Of a stretch of 59,398 bases of DNA, positions 31,801 through 41,010 are shown piece by piece. The translations under genes and the position numbers were made by a program. The notes under the pieces were generated by a model. It did not search any database and was not told the origin of the DNA. It was given only the letters and a program-made list of their open reading frames with translations. Positions within the stretch are counted from its first letter, which is position 1. Every line of letters begins with the position of its first letter. The stretch covers positions 1 to 59,398 of the forward strand of contig NZ_JZJL01000029.1 of NCBI RefSeq assembly GCF_000971335.1, written 5' to 3'. Source of the DNA: Chromobacterium vaccinii (GTDB lineage: Bacteria > Pseudomonadota > Gammaproteobacteria > Burkholderiales > Chromobacteriaceae).

Positions 31801-34031
31801 TTACAGAGGGCGCGGTGGTAGCTGTTGTTGTGAATGGTGCCGTAATTGATCTGGGTAAGTTTGACAAAACTACCCAAAATGGTAGAGATAGTTATGTCGG
31901 AAAACCAGGTGTTTTTTGGGGTGATGAGAAGGTAACTGTTAATGCAAGTCTGATTGATGCTGCGGGGAATGTTGGCAAGAGTAGTGCTGTGGATTTTCTC
32001 ATAGATACGAGAGCGCCAGAGGCACCGACTATCGCATTGAAAGTGGATAGTGGGGTTGTTGGTGACAATGTTACTAATAATGCCGCGCTGGAGTTTAGCC
32101 AGCTTGCGCCGGGTGTGATACGAGAGATTTCAGTGAATGGTCATAAGTTGCCCTATTATGATCCGGCCTGGTTGGATAAAAATGGCCATTATGTAATTGA
32201 AGTGAATGACAGTGATCCGATTGGTAATACGGTGTCGGGGAAGTATGAGTTTGATCTGTATTTGGCAAGTAAACTGGCTAAGCCAACTGTTGATTTGGCA
32301 GTTGATAGCGGTATCGTGGGCGACAAAATTACCAACGATGCAACACTGAATATTAGTCCTGCAATGGATGGTGTGAGCCGTGTGGTCAAGTTGGATGGCG
32401 TCAAAGTGGATGGTTACGACGCGAGCAAGCTGGCGGAAGGCAAGCATACGGTGGAAATAGTCGACACCGACGCGGGCGGCAACGGCGTGTCGAGCGGCGA
32501 ATTTGCTTTCGAGCTGGTCAAGTCCGCGCCTCTGCTGGATATCCGGGCGCTGTACATCGACGGGCAGGTGGATTACAGCAAGGGCTTTTCGGTAACAGCG
32601 GGCGCGACTGTGACTGGCGTGGACTTGGCTAAGTTTGATAAGAGCAGCCACGACGGCCTCGATTTCTACATTGCCAAAAATAATGCATTTAATGGCGAGA
32701 TTTTATTGGCTAACGCCAGTCTGATTGATGCCGCTGGAAACGAGAGCAAGGCGTTTCAGCGATTCATGGTGGATACCACTCCACCGGATGTGCGTGTGTT
32801 TCCCTTGGGCCTGCGCGGGGGCTTTAGCCATGGTTTTACCGTGACGATTGGTTCGAAAGTGACGGGGGTGGATCTGACAAAATTCGTCATGACGACAGAT
32901 TACCGGAGTTGGGATAATTATGAAGCGAAAAAAGGCGAATTTGATGGCGAGCAGGTGACGATCACTGCGAGCCAAAAGGATAAGGTTGGCAATGTAGGTC
33001 AGGCGGAAATATCGATCAAATTTGATACCACCCCTCCGGTTGTGGAATTGCACGCTATTCCCCATAAGGGCGATTATAGCAGCGGCTTCACCGTGACCAA
33101 GGGCGCGGAGGTGCGTGGGCCACTGGATAAGTTTGACAAAGTGGTGGACAGTACTGGCAAGTTAGATGTCTACATCGCAAAGAACGGAGCGTTTGATGGC
33201 GAATCCCCGATTATTAGTGCCAGCCTGAAGGATGCGGCCGGAAACGTGGGCGAGGCGATTATCCAGCCTAAGATAGATACTACCGCGCCGCATCTGGGAG
33301 GAATTCGGTCTGTTGGCGGACGAGGAGACTTCGCTTATGGTTTCAGTGTGGACGCTGGGGCGGAAGTGACTGGGGTGGATTTGACGAAGTTTGTCAAGTC
33401 GTTTGATGCCGCGAAGCAGCTGGATGTTTATACCGCTCATGATGGCGCATTTAATGGGGAGCTGGTGACAATTAGCGCGCGCTTGGAAGATGCGGCTGGA
33501 AATATGTCGGATACCATTAGCGGGTCGTTTAGGATTGATACCCAGGCTCCCGATGCTCCAGGCTTCACGTTTGCTGTGGGCAACAGTATTAAATTTGTAG
33601 CGGAAGAGCATGCATCATTGTGGTACAGCGCAAATGGCATTCAGTGGGATGGAGTCCCGCCTTTGATCCCGCCCTTTGCGCATGTATTTGGCAGTTATCT
33701 AACGCATCAGGTTGACGAAGCTCAAAATGTATCGGCTGCAGTGAAAACCTTCTATTCCACGATGGCTCGAGCAGAGCAGTATGATATACAAAAGTCTGAT
33801 CCAGCTTCTAAAGTGGTGTTGAGATTCGGTAAGGGCGCAGACCATATTCATCTGGAAGGCTTGGCGGTAACGGCGGATACCGATTTGTCGGGCAAGGTCA
33901 GTGCTGAGCAGGCTGGCGGGGATGTGAAGCTGACGTTTGCTCAGGACAGCGGTTTTGCCGGCTCTTTGGTGCTGCATAATGTGACCCTGACTCCCGAAGA
34001 GTTGCACAAGCCTAACGTGCTATTCGTGTAA
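28824..34031 (+). CDS. Giant Ig-like-repeat adhesin, type I secreted
   Basis: A 1735-residue acidic surface protein. Residues 1-110 are polar and unstructured-looking; 111-128 form a hydrophobic stretch (SPWLLGTALVGGLAAAA) leading into a Gly-rich hinge (129-148), with AAAG at 126-129. Residues 154-230 resemble a one-off strand-rich domain (FKGTVIDGYIKGADVFLVDRNGKE), 230-370 are helical. From about 374 to 1575 run Ig-like modules of two alternating types with recurring DxxAGN and IDTTAP/IDSTAP junctions. The last ~160 residues (RFGKGADHIHLEGLAV and later) look like a type I secretion C terminus. No RTX nonapeptides are seen. The three upstream genes supply the exporter. Biofilm or host attachment is the probable role. 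Confidence 0.9.
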   Translation: MAIKKSAPARSASGVIETKNNIVAEQPAEKLTGKQETQVKKKILLAEADPIAKTGTDVKGVAVDEQAVQIAQDETVSQADASSASSVVSNAGQADQSASVSHEAVAGKTGYSPWLLGTALVGGLAAAAGGGGGGGGGSKGGDGGGPAPQPAAQFKGTVIDGYIKGADVFLVDRNGKEIATGQKTDDRGNFSINNPDGLAVKIKGGVNVDTGAANTLELYAPAGQSGKVMVTPLTTLVHKLVTEHGMSSQDAKALVQKALGLKGDADLLTQDPIEAKNLEAHKAAVKLATVIAGVGAGSVAADKVLADVVVSIKSNLPQDLNQTLKALVERHAGSEKSATVDLQMKAIDAAADFQKIAESQKAIAGDAIPPEKAHIDVTALVGAEAAKSPLVLKVKAASDAETVVVKFNGQVLVADGKGAYSIDASKLADGDYKVEVISADKAGNASIGSQTITIDTTAPVVEIQALGAQAGFSKGFTVNAGAVVTGVDLAKFDKSSKDGVDTYIAKAGAFKGDEVLKLDASLTDAAGNEGKVAGVELKIDSTAPAQPTIALKIDSGAAGDKITNDAALVISPADGVSRVVKVDGVKVDTYDASKLAEGKHTVEVVDTDAAGNSVSSGAFTFELAKTAPTVELKAIAGEGGFSHGFTVNAGAVVTGVDLAKFDKTSKDGIDTYIAKAGAFKGDEILKLGASLTDAAGNEGKEVGVELKIDSTAPVQPTIALKVDSGAVGDKVTNDATLDISLVEDGVSRVVKLDGVKVDGYDESKLSQGKHTVEVIDTDAAGNSASSGAFTFELDKTVPTVELKAIAGEGGFSHGFTVSAGAVVTGVDLAKFDKTSKGGIDTYIAKDGVFDGETLSLNASWSDKLGNIGHAIGLSLVIDNIAPVNTKVVVNELVNAEAAKSPVALQIETAKDVAKVAVEFNGKVVEADGKGSYYLSVNELSDGEYKVFVTSTDKAGNVATTEKSIVIDKTPPQVDIDLISPNHDLVFIHKGFTVTEGAVVAVVVNGAVIDLGKFDKTTQNGRDSYVGKPGVFWGDEKVTVNASLIDAAGNVGKSSAVDFLIDTRAPEAPTIALKVDSGVVGDNVTNNAALEFSQLAPGVIREISVNGHKLPYYDPAWLDKNGHYVIEVNDSDPIGNTVSGKYEFDLYLASKLAKPTVDLAVDSGIVGDKITNDATLNISPAMDGVSRVVKLDGVKVDGYDASKLAEGKHTVEIVDTDAGGNGVSSGEFAFELVKSAPLLDIRALYIDGQVDYSKGFSVTAGATVTGVDLAKFDKSSHDGLDFYIAKNNAFNGEILLANASLIDAAGNESKAFQRFMVDTTPPDVRVFPLGLRGGFSHGFTVTIGSKVTGVDLTKFVMTTDYRSWDNYEAKKGEFDGEQVTITASQKDKVGNVGQAEISIKFDTTPPVVELHAIPHKGDYSSGFTVTKGAEVRGPLDKFDKVVDSTGKLDVYIAKNGAFDGESPIISASLKDAAGNVGEAIIQPKIDTTAPHLGGIRSVGGRGDFAYGFSVDAGAEVTGVDLTKFVKSFDAAKQLDVYTAHDGAFNGELVTISARLEDAAGNMSDTISGSFRIDTQAPDAPGFTFAVGNSIKFVAEEHASLWYSANGIQWDGVPPLIPPFAHVFGSYLTHQVDEAQNVSAAVKTFYSTMARAEQYDIQKSDPASKVVLRFGKGADHIHLEGLAVTADTDLSGKVSAEQAGGDVKLTFAQDSGFAGSLVLHNVTLTPEELHKPNVLFV
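30205..31370 (+). repeat. 510-bp tandem repeat inside the adhesin gene
   Basis: The segment beginning GTTGAGCTCAAGGCGATTGC at 30711 recurs at 31221, exactly 510 bp later, with only a few substitutions over the next ~140 bp. A more diverged copy begins near 30205. Each unit encodes a pair of Ig-like modules (~170 residues). A partial related unit appears at about 32280-32660. Such repeats can change copy number by recombination. Confidence 0.8.
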
Positions 34032-34068
34032 ATTGATTCTTTTCCGTTTTACGGACTGAGAATCAGAC

Positions 34069-34098
34069 AACCCGGCAAGCAAGCTTGCCGGGTTTTTT
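34069..34098 (+). terminator. Terminator of the adhesin operon
   Basis: CCCGGCAAGC, AA and GCTTGCCGGG form a perfect 10-bp stem followed by seven T, 40 bp past the adhesin stop. Confidence 0.92.
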
Positions 34099-34295
34099 TA
34101 TATGCGCAGAACCGGGGGTGGCAGGCTGGGGACTTGCCGACTGATCATGGCGAATGCGAAGTGGCCTGCTGGGCCAGGAAATGGTCGGTAGGTTGGTTTC
34201 TAATGGGGCGAGGGGATTTCGGGGCGGTAAGATAAAAAATGGCGTGACGCGTGAAAACACGTCGCGCCATCTGGTTTGTGCCGACGGAGTCCGCG

Positions 34296-36563
34296 TCAGC
34301 GGCTGCGGCCGGTCTTGCCGCCGGGTTTGGCCGGCGAGCGGCCAGCCTGCGGCTTGCCTGAGGCCAGCCGGCCGCTTTGGCCATGCGCGCCGACGGCCGC
34401 GGCAGGCTTGGCGCGCTGCCCCTGCTGCGGCTGGCGGGCGCCGGGCGACTTGCCGCGGTTCATCGGCGCGCCCATCTTGTGGCGCACCGCGGCGGCCTTG
34501 TCGCCCGGCGGCGTCGGAGGTATCAGGCAGTGCTTGCTGTGGCCGATCAGATCGCTGCGGCCCATCTGGATCAGCGCGTCGTGGATGATCTGCCAGTTGT
34601 CCGGATGGTGGTAGCGCAGGAAGGCCTTGTGCAGCTTGCGGCGGTAGCCGTCGCGCACCACGTCCACCTTTTCCGAGCTGCGGCTCAGGCGCTTCAGTGG
34701 ATTGCGGCGGGTGTGCCACATGGTGGTGGCCATCGCCATCGGCGTCGGGGTGAAGGTCTGCACCTGGTCCAGGCGGAAGTTGTTCTTCTTCAGCCACAGC
34801 GCCAGATTCATCATGTCTTCGTCGCTGGTGCCCGGGTGGGCGGCGATGAAGTAGGGGATCAGGTACTGTTCCTTGCCGGCCTGGCGGCTGAAGCGCTCGA
34901 ACAGTTCCTTGAACTTGTCGTAGGCGCCCATGCCCGGCTTCATCATCTTGGACAGCGGGCCGTCCTCGGTGTGTTCCGGAGCGATCTTCAGATAGCCGCC
35001 GACGTGGTGTTGCACCAGCTCCTTGATGTACTCGGGCGAGCGCACGGCCAGGTCGTAGCGCAGGCCGGACTGGATGTTGATCTTTTTGACGCCCGGCAGC
35101 GCGCGCGCCTTGCGGTACAGCTGGATCAGATGGCTGTGGTCGGTGTTCAGGTTTTCGCAGATGTCCGGGAACACGCAGGACAGCTTTCTACAGGAACGCT
35201 CGATCTTCGGGTCCTTGCAGGAGAGGCGGTACATGTTCGCGGTCGGGCCGCCCAGATCGGAGATGTGGCCGGTGAAGCCTGGGGTCTTGTCGCGGATTTC
35301 CTCGATCTCGTGCAGGATGGACTCTTCCGAGCGGCTCTGGATGATGCGGCCTTCGTGTTCGGTGATCGAGCAGAAGGTGCAGCCGCCGAAACAGCCGCGC
35401 ATGATGTTGACCGAGTACTTGATCATCTCCCAGGCCGGGATGTGGGCGTCGCCATAGGCCGGATGCGGATTGCGGGCGTAGGGCAGGCCGTAGACGAAGT
35501 CCATTTCCTCGGTGGTGAGCGGGATCGGAGGCGGCGTCAGCCACACGTCGCGCTCGCCGTGCATCTGCACCAGCGCGCGGGCGTTGCCGGGGTTGGATTC
35601 CAGGTGCAGGGTGCGGCTGGCGTGGGCGTATAGCACCGGGTCGTGGGCTACGGCTTCGTATGCCGGGATGCGGATCACGGTCTTGGCGCGCTCGGCGCGG
35701 CGCTTGGCCAGGCGCTCTTCGCGCGATTCGATGCGGATCACCTGCGGTTTGGAGGGATCGATGTCCTTGGTGGCTTCCGCCGCCTGCTCCGGGATTTCCT
35801 GATACGGGTTCAGGTGCGGGTCGACGCGGCCAGGGATGTCCACCACGCTGGAGTCCATCTCCTGCCACTCGTCGTCCGGACGCCAGCCGTGCGGCACGAT
35901 GAAGGCGGTGCCGCGGATGTCGCGCATCTCCGACAGCTTCTCGCCCTTGGCGGCGCGGTGGGCGATCTCCACCAGAGCGCGCTCGGCGTTGCCGTACAGC
36001 AGGATGTCGGCCTTGGAGTTGACCAGCACCGACGGGCGCACCTTGTCGCTCCAGTAATCGAAGTGGGCGATGCGGCGCAGGCTGGCTTCGATGCTGCCTA
36101 TCATCACGCCGACGCCGGGGTAGGCCTCGCGGCAGCGCTGGGCGTATACGGTGACCGCGCGGTCCGGCCGTTTGTTGGGCTCGGCGTTCGGCGTGTAGGC
36201 GTCGTCGGAGCGCGCGCGGCGGTCGGCGGTGTAGCGGTTGATCATCGAATCCATATTGCCGGCGGTGACGCCGAAGAACAGGTTCGGCTTGCCCAGTTCG
36301 CGGAACGCGTCGGCGCTGTGCCAGTCGGGCTGGGAGATGATGCCGACGCGAAAGCCTTGCGCCTCCAGCAGGCGGCCCACCAGCGCCATGCCGAAGCTGG
36401 GGTGGTCGATGTAGCAGTCCCCTGTGATCAGGATGATGTCGCAGGAGTCCCAACCCAGCTCGTCCATTTCGGCGCGGGTCATCGGCAGGAACGGGGCGGT
36501 GCCGAAACGGCTGGCCCAGTACTTGCGGTAGGAATCGATTGGTTTGGCTTGCGGAGTAGTCAT
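34296..36563 (-). CDS. YgiQ family radical SAM protein
   Basis: A 755-residue UPF0313/YgiQ protein. An N-terminal cobalamin-binding-like region (about residues 35-130, [17 protein letters not shown]) is followed by the radical SAM core with [19 protein letters not shown]; the three Cys ligate a 4Fe-4S cluster (about residues 390-397). [14 protein letters not shown] and [12 protein letters not shown] are conserved in the family. The last ~60 residues are basic and Gln/Gly/Pro-rich, which is common here and probably disordered. The reaction of YgiQ proteins is not established. Single gene. Confidence 0.92.
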   Translation of the reverse strand: MTTPQAKPIDSYRKYWASRFGTAPFLPMTRAEMDELGWDSCDIILITGDCYIDHPSFGMALVGRLLEAQGFRVGIISQPDWHSADAFRELGKPNLFFGVTAGNMDSMINRYTADRRARSDDAYTPNAEPNKRPDRAVTVYAQRCREAYPGVGVMIGSIEASLRRIAHFDYWSDKVRPSVLVNSKADILLYGNAERALVEIAHRAAKGEKLSEMRDIRGTAFIVPHGWRPDDEWQEMDSSVVDIPGRVDPHLNPYQEIPEQAAEATKDIDPSKPQVIRIESREERLAKRRAERAKTVIRIPAYEAVAHDPVLYAHASRTLHLESNPGNARALVQMHGERDVWLTPPPIPLTTEEMDFVYGLPYARNPHPAYGDAHIPAWEMIKYSVNIMRGCFGGCTFCSITEHEGRIIQSRSEESILHEIEEIRDKTPGFTGHISDLGGPTANMYRLSCKDPKIERSCRKLSCVFPDICENLNTDHSHLIQLYRKARALPGVKKINIQSGLRYDLAVRSPEYIKELVQHHVGGYLKIAPEHTEDGPLSKMMKPGMGAYDKFKELFERFSRQAGKEQYLIPYFIAAHPGTSDEDMMNLALWLKKNNFRLDQVQTFTPTPMAMATTMWHTRRNPLKRLSRSSEKVDVVRDGYRRKLHKAFLRYHHPDNWQIIHDALIQMGRSDLIGHSKHCLIPPTPPGDKAAAVRHKMGAPMNRGKSPGARQPQQGQRAKPAAAVGAHGQSGRLASGKPQAGRSPAKPGGKTGRSR

Positions 36564-36832
36564 GCGTTCACGTCGAATTCAGGCAGCCGGCCATTATGCC
36601 GCATTCTGGCAAAAAAATCAGCATAAACAACTGTTTATTCTCGCCAATCGCCCGCATGGCGGTAGGGGCTTTTCGAGCGGCGATTTTCCACCCGAATCAA
36701 GGCGCTGGCCGGACTGCGCCGGAGCGGGGCTGCCGGCGCGGCGGCTTTGGGTGTACCCTTGCCGGTTTGCGCGGCGCGGCAAGCTCGCGCCTCTCGAAAT
36801 ATTGGATGATTGCCGGGATGGGAGACGAAATC

Positions 36833-37684
36833 ATGGCGGAACGCATTGTCGGAGTGAAGGATGGGGATACGGGGCTGGTGAGCAGGCTGGAGGCGGGCGC
36901 GGTGCTGCATGTGCCGGATTTCGGCTTCGCGCTCAGCGCCGCCGAGCAGGCGCTGCTGAATCCGGCCATCGCCGACCCCAAGCGCAAGAACATCAGCCTG
37001 GAGCCGGGCAATGGCGCGTTGCATGGAGTGCTGGGCGGGGATGACGCGCAGCGCGCGGTGCGCTCGCTGGTATCCCGCTACCAGCGCGCGGCGGCCGATC
37101 TCCTGGCGCGCGTGCTGCCGGAATACCAGGGCAAGACCCGCGCCGCGCCAACCAGCCTGCGCCTGGTGCGGGTGGAAGACCGCAAGACCTCGTGGCGCAA
37201 GGACGACAGCCGCCTGCACGTGGACGCCTTCCCGTCCCGCCCCACCTACGGCGAGCGCATCCTGCGCGTGTTCTGCAACATCAACCCGGCGGGCGAGCCG
37301 CGGGTGTGGCGCGTCGGCGAGCCGTTCGAGGATATGGCCAAAAAAATGCTGCCGCGCGTGCCGGCCCAATGGCCGGGATCGGCCGCCTTGCTGGCGGCGC
37401 TGAAGATCACCAAGCGCAAGCGCAGCGGCTACGACCACATCATGCTGCACCTGCACGACGCGATGAAGGCCGATCTGGCATACCAGCGCGATTGTCCGCA
37501 GGAAACGGTGCCGTTCGCGCCGGGCGGTGCCTGGATCTGCTTCTCCGACCACGCGTCCCACGCGGTGATGTCCGGCCAGTTCATGCTGGAGCAGACGCTG
37601 TGGCTGCCGCTGGACAAGATGGACGATCCGGCCAAGTCGCCGCTGCGGCAGCTGGAGCGGCTGACCGGCAGGATTCTGGCATGA
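36833..37684 (+). CDS. kdoO: Kdo hydroxylase family protein
   Basis: A 283-residue Fe(II)/2-oxoglutarate-type dioxygenase of the Kdo-hydroxylase family, which converts Kdo in the LPS inner core to Ko. The metal triad is suggested by HVDAF (His and Asp near residues 129-131) and a distal His in SDHASHAVMSG (about 239-243). Family blocks RKNISLEPGN, SLRLVRVEDRKTSWRKDDSRLH and RVFCNINPAGEPRVWRVGEPFE are clear. GGGAG about 9 bp upstream supports the ATG at 36833; the longer frame from 36596 is non-coding in character. Expected in the cytoplasm or at the inner membrane face. The 268-bp spacer before it holds no other feature I can see. Confidence 0.85.
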   Translation: MAERIVGVKDGDTGLVSRLEAGAVLHVPDFGFALSAAEQALLNPAIADPKRKNISLEPGNGALHGVLGGDDAQRAVRSLVSRYQRAAADLLARVLPEYQGKTRAAPTSLRLVRVEDRKTSWRKDDSRLHVDAFPSRPTYGERILRVFCNINPAGEPRVWRVGEPFEDMAKKMLPRVPAQWPGSAALLAALKITKRKRSGYDHIMLHLHDAMKADLAYQRDCPQETVPFAPGGAWICFSDHASHAVMSGQFMLEQTLWLPLDKMDDPAKSPLRQLERLTGRILA

Positions 37685-37824
37685 GTTTCCCCGCGCCAAA
37701 CTCGAAATGGGTAACGCGGATTGCCGTTTTGTAGCAAAATGACCTTGTTTTCGCGATCCGGCGCCGCGTTCGCGGCGCCGGGGCCCGCCATTTCCACGGA
37801 AAAAACAGAAACGGTCGCCTGAGC

Positions 37825-38532
37825 ATGCACTCTCCGCAGATATTTTCCCCGATCCAGCTTCTGCCCGACTGGCGTTCCGCCGGCAAGGCGCCCGAGGCCG
37901 CCATCCATGGCGAGACCGTGTCCTTGCGTCCGCTGGACGCGCCCCGCCACGGCGCGGCGCTGTTCCGGCTGTTCGCCGGCGACGACGAGCATTGGGAGCA
38001 TCTTCCCTATGGCCCGTTCGCCGATGAGGATGGATTCATGACCTGGCTGGCGCTGACCGTGGCGCAGTCGGACACCGCGCTCTACATCGTGTGCGCCAAA
38101 GACTCGGAGCAGCCGCTGGGCTTCCTGGGCTATCGGCAGATGGTCCAGGCCCATGGGGCGATCGAGATCGGCCACGTCAATTTCTCGCAGGCGCTGCGCC
38201 GCACCCGTTTGGCCACCGAGGCCGTGTTCCTGCTGCTGAAGGCCGCGTTCGAGCTGGGCTACCGCCGCTGCGAATGGCGCTGCGATTCGCGCAACGCCGC
38301 TTCCGCCGCCGCGGCCCGCCGCCTGGGTTTCCAGTTCGAAGGCACCCTGCGCCAGGCCATGGTGGTCAAGCGCCGCAACCGCGACACCCACGTGTTTTCC
38401 ATGCTGGATGGCGAATGGGAAGCCTTGCGGCCGGCTTATGCCGCTTATCTGGCAAGCGGCAATTTCGACGGGACGGGCAAGCAGCGCCGCCCGCTGGCCG
38501 AGTTTCTGGGCGAGGTCCGTGAGCCGGCCTGA
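37825..38532 (+). CDS. RimJ/RimL-type GNAT acetyltransferase
   Basis: A 235-residue GNAT protein of the RimJ/RimL type: VSLRPLDAPRHGAALFRLFAGDDEHWEHLPYGPF at the N-terminal half, IEIGHVNFSQALRRTRLATEAVFLLL covering strand 4 and the acyl-CoA region, and RCEWRCDSRNAASAAAARRLGFQFEGTLRQAMVVKRRNRDT at the C-terminal part, all typical of enzymes that acetylate protein N termini or related amines. It shares a likely operon with the methyltransferase gene, whose GTG start lies inside its last codons. Substrate unknown. Confidence 0.88.
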   Translation: MHSPQIFSPIQLLPDWRSAGKAPEAAIHGETVSLRPLDAPRHGAALFRLFAGDDEHWEHLPYGPFADEDGFMTWLALTVAQSDTALYIVCAKDSEQPLGFLGYRQMVQAHGAIEIGHVNFSQALRRTRLATEAVFLLLKAAFELGYRRCEWRCDSRNAASAAAARRLGFQFEGTLRQAMVVKRRNRDTHVFSMLDGEWEALRPAYAAYLASGNFDGTGKQRRPLAEFLGEVREPA

Positions 38533-39118
38533 CCCGCTCGAGAGCCGTGACCCGTGGCTGGCGCGCTGGCTGCCGTTGCTGCGGGAGGCGGGCAGGCTGG
38601 GGCCGGTTTTGGAGATAGGCTGCGGCGAGGGCGAGGATTCGGCCGAGCTGCTCGGCGCGGGACTGGAGTTGATCGCCTTCGATCTGTCGGCCGACTCGGT
38701 TGCCGCCGCAGCCCGCCGCGCGCCCGGCGGCAAGTTCCATTGCCAGGATGTTCGGCAGCCGTTTCCGCTGGATGGCGTGCGGCCGGGCGCGGTGGTGGCG
38801 AGTCTGGCCCTGCATTATTTCTCCTGGGACGAGACGGTCGAGATCGCGGAGCGCATCCGCCAGTGTCTGCCGCTCGGCGGCAAGCTGCTGTGCCGGCTGA
38901 ACGCGACCGATGACCATCATTACGGCGCCAGCGGCCATCCCGAAATCGCGCCGGATTATTATCTGGTGGACGGCGCGCCCAAGCGGTTTTTCAATGAGCG
39001 GGCGGTGCGCGAGCTGTTCGCCGACGGTTGGCGCATCCTGTCGCTGGAGCATCGCGTCAGCGGCAAATACGCGTTGCCGAAAGCCTTGTGGGAAGCGGCG
39101 CTTGAGCGGTCGGACTGA
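38519..39118 (+). CDS. Class I SAM-dependent methyltransferase
   Basis: A 199-residue methyltransferase. Motif I is [16 protein letters not shown] near residue 30, followed by [19 protein letters not shown] (motif II), [11 protein letters not shown] (Asp of motif III) and [35 protein letters not shown], a usual pattern for small-molecule methyltransferases. It starts at a GTG 14 bp before the stop of the GNAT gene, with GAGG just upstream; the frame from 38408 is the wrong frame of the GNAT gene. Coupled translation with an acetyltransferase suggests both modify one substrate, but this is inference. Confidence 0.85.
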   Translation: MSRPDPLESRDPWLARWLPLLREAGRLGPVLEIGCGEGEDSAELLGAGLELIAFDLSADSVAAAARRAPGGKFHCQDVRQPFPLDGVRPGAVVASLALHYFSWDETVEIAERIRQCLPLGGKLLCRLNATDDHHYGASGHPEIAPDYYLVDGAPKRFFNERAVRELFADGWRILSLEHRVSGKYALPKALWEAALERSD

Positions 39119-39191
39119 GTCCGCCGGCTCCGTCCGGACGGTGGGCGGCGCGAGGAATCGGCCGCTTGGCGAAAATGGCGGAAAAATCGGT

Positions 39192-39197
39192 TACAAT
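39192..39197 (+). promoter_or_regulatory. Predicted -10 box of glnS
   Basis: TACAAT lies 33 bp before the glnS ATG. The best -35 candidate (TTGGCG) is about 20 bp away, three more than ideal, so the promoter call is weak. A very similar TACAAT precedes cysS near 45197. Confidence 0.4.
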
Positions 39198-39230
39198 GCC
39201 CGATTCGCCATACTCACCCACAGCCAGAAC

Positions 39231-40913
39231 ATGAGCACGGAAAACAACGCGCCGGTTGTCAACAACTTCATTCGCAGCATCATCGACGAGGATCTGGCCA
39301 CCGGCCGCCGCAGCTCGGTGGTGACCCGCTTCCCGCCCGAGCCGAACGGCTTCGCCCACATCGGCCACGCCAAGGCGATCTGCATCAACTTCGGCCTGGC
39401 CGAAGACTACAACGGCCAGTGCAATCTGCGCATGGACGACACCAATCCGGAGAAAGAATCGGACGAGTTCGTCGAGGCGTTCAAGCAAGACATCTCCTGG
39501 CTGGGCTTCAAGTGGAACGGCGAGGTGCGCTACGCATCCGACTACTTCGACCGCCTGTATGGCTACGCCGTCGAGCTGATCCAGGCCGGCAAGGCCTATG
39601 TGGACGACCTGTCCGCAGAGGAAATGCGCGAGTATCGCGGCAATCTGACCGAGCCGGGCAAGAACAGTCCCTACCGCGACCGCAGTCCGGAAGAGAACCT
39701 GGATCTGTTCACCCGGATGCGCGCCGGCGAGTTCGCCGACGGCAGCAAGACGCTGCGCCTGAAGATAGACATGGCCTCCGGCAACATCAATCTGCGCGAT
39801 CCGGCCATATACCGCATTCGCCGCGTGCATCACCACCGCACCGGCGACAAGTGGTGCATCTATCCGATGTACGACTACACCCACTGCATTTCCGACGCCA
39901 TCGAGGGCATCACCCACTCGCTGTGCTCGCTGGAGTTTGAAGACCACCGCCCGCTGTACGACTGGGTGCTGGACAACATCAGCATCGGCCATCATCCGCA
40001 GCAGATCGAATTCTCCCGCCTGGAGCTGCTGTACGCGCTGACCTCCAAGCGCAAGCTGCAGGCGCTGGTCAACGACGGCGCCGTCACTGGCTGGGACGAT
40101 CCGCGCATGCCCACCATCGCCGGCATGCGCCGCCGCGGCTACAGTCCGGCCGGCATCAAGCTGTTCGCCCAGCGCATCGGCGTGTCGAAGAGCGAGAACA
40201 TCATCGACATGGCCATCCTGGAAGGCGCGGTGCGCGAGACGCTGGAAAACGACTCGCCGCGCGTGATGGCCGTGGTCAATCCGCTGAAAGTGACGCTGAC
40301 CAACTACGACGCCGCCGTCACCGCCAGCCGCAGCGCGCCGTTTCATCCGCATCATCCGGAATTCGGCGAGCGCGACGTGCCGATCGCCCGCGAGATCTGG
40401 ATCGAGCGCGACGACTTCGCCGAAACGCCGCCGCCGAAGTGGCAGCGCCTGACCGCCGGCGGCGAAGTGCGCCTGCGCTACTCCTACGTGATCAAGTGCG
40501 ACGAAGTGGTGAAGGACGCCAACGGCGAGATCGTCGAGTTGAAGTGCTCGATCGACCACGACACGCTGGGCAAGAACCCGGAAGGCCGCAAGGTCAAGGG
40601 CGTGATCCACTGGGTGTCGGCCGAACACGCGATCCAGGCCGACGTGCGCTGGTATGACCGTCTGTTCACCGAGCAGCGTCCGGACGCGGTGCGCGGCGGC
40701 GACGGCGAATACGTCGATTTCCGCCAGTTTCTGAGCCAGGAATCGCTGAAGCTGGTGCCGGCCTATGTGGAGGCATCCGTGCTGCAAGCGGCGCCGGAGT
40801 CGCGTTTCCAGTTCGAGCGCCTGGGTTACTTCGTCACCGACCGCTACGAACACCGGAAGGGCGACAAGGCGGTGTTCAACCGCACCGTCGGTCTGAAGGA
40901 CAGCTGGAAGTAA
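39231..40913 (+). CDS. glnS: Glutaminyl-tRNA synthetase
   Basis: A 560-residue class I synthetase that charges tRNA-Gln. HIGH motif is [16 protein letters not shown] near residue 40, [10 protein letters not shown] follows, [21 protein letters not shown] is a family block, and the KMSKS equivalent lies in ALTSKRKLQ near 270. Two C-terminal anticodon-binding beta-barrels follow ([32 protein letters not shown]). Length and motifs match E. coli GlnS. The ATG at 39231 matches the expected N terminus; the frame upstream to 38910 is non-coding. Presence of GlnS shows that Gln-tRNA is made directly. Confidence 0.98.
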   Translation: MSTENNAPVVNNFIRSIIDEDLATGRRSSVVTRFPPEPNGFAHIGHAKAICINFGLAEDYNGQCNLRMDDTNPEKESDEFVEAFKQDISWLGFKWNGEVRYASDYFDRLYGYAVELIQAGKAYVDDLSAEEMREYRGNLTEPGKNSPYRDRSPEENLDLFTRMRAGEFADGSKTLRLKIDMASGNINLRDPAIYRIRRVHHHRTGDKWCIYPMYDYTHCISDAIEGITHSLCSLEFEDHRPLYDWVLDNISIGHHPQQIEFSRLELLYALTSKRKLQALVNDGAVTGWDDPRMPTIAGMRRRGYSPAGIKLFAQRIGVSKSENIIDMAILEGAVRETLENDSPRVMAVVNPLKVTLTNYDAAVTASRSAPFHPHHPEFGERDVPIAREIWIERDDFAETPPPKWQRLTAGGEVRLRYSYVIKCDEVVKDANGEIVELKCSIDHDTLGKNPEGRKVKGVIHWVSAEHAIQADVRWYDRLFTEQRPDAVRGGDGEYVDFRQFLSQESLKLVPAYVEASVLQAAPESRFQFERLGYFVTDRYEHRKGDKAVFNRTVGLKDSWK

Positions 40914-40930
40914 ATCATCGCAGCACTGCC

Positions 40931-40960
40931 GGATGGCGAGCCCCAGGGTTCGCCATTTTT
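40931..40960 (+). terminator. Terminator after glnS
   Basis: ATGGCGA and TCGCCAT (40933-40956) pair around a short loop and end in a run of five T. Confidence 0.75.
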
Positions 40961-41010
40961 GCATGCGCAAGCGGTTCTCGCGCGCGAAGCCCGGCTCATA
41001 AGGAGATAAA

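Noticed and set aside
29943-33560. Repeats in the adhesin considered as a CRISPR array or as RTX repeats
   Set aside because: The repeats are long, coding and in frame, with no spacers; the GGxGxDxUx nonapeptide of RTX proteins was not found.
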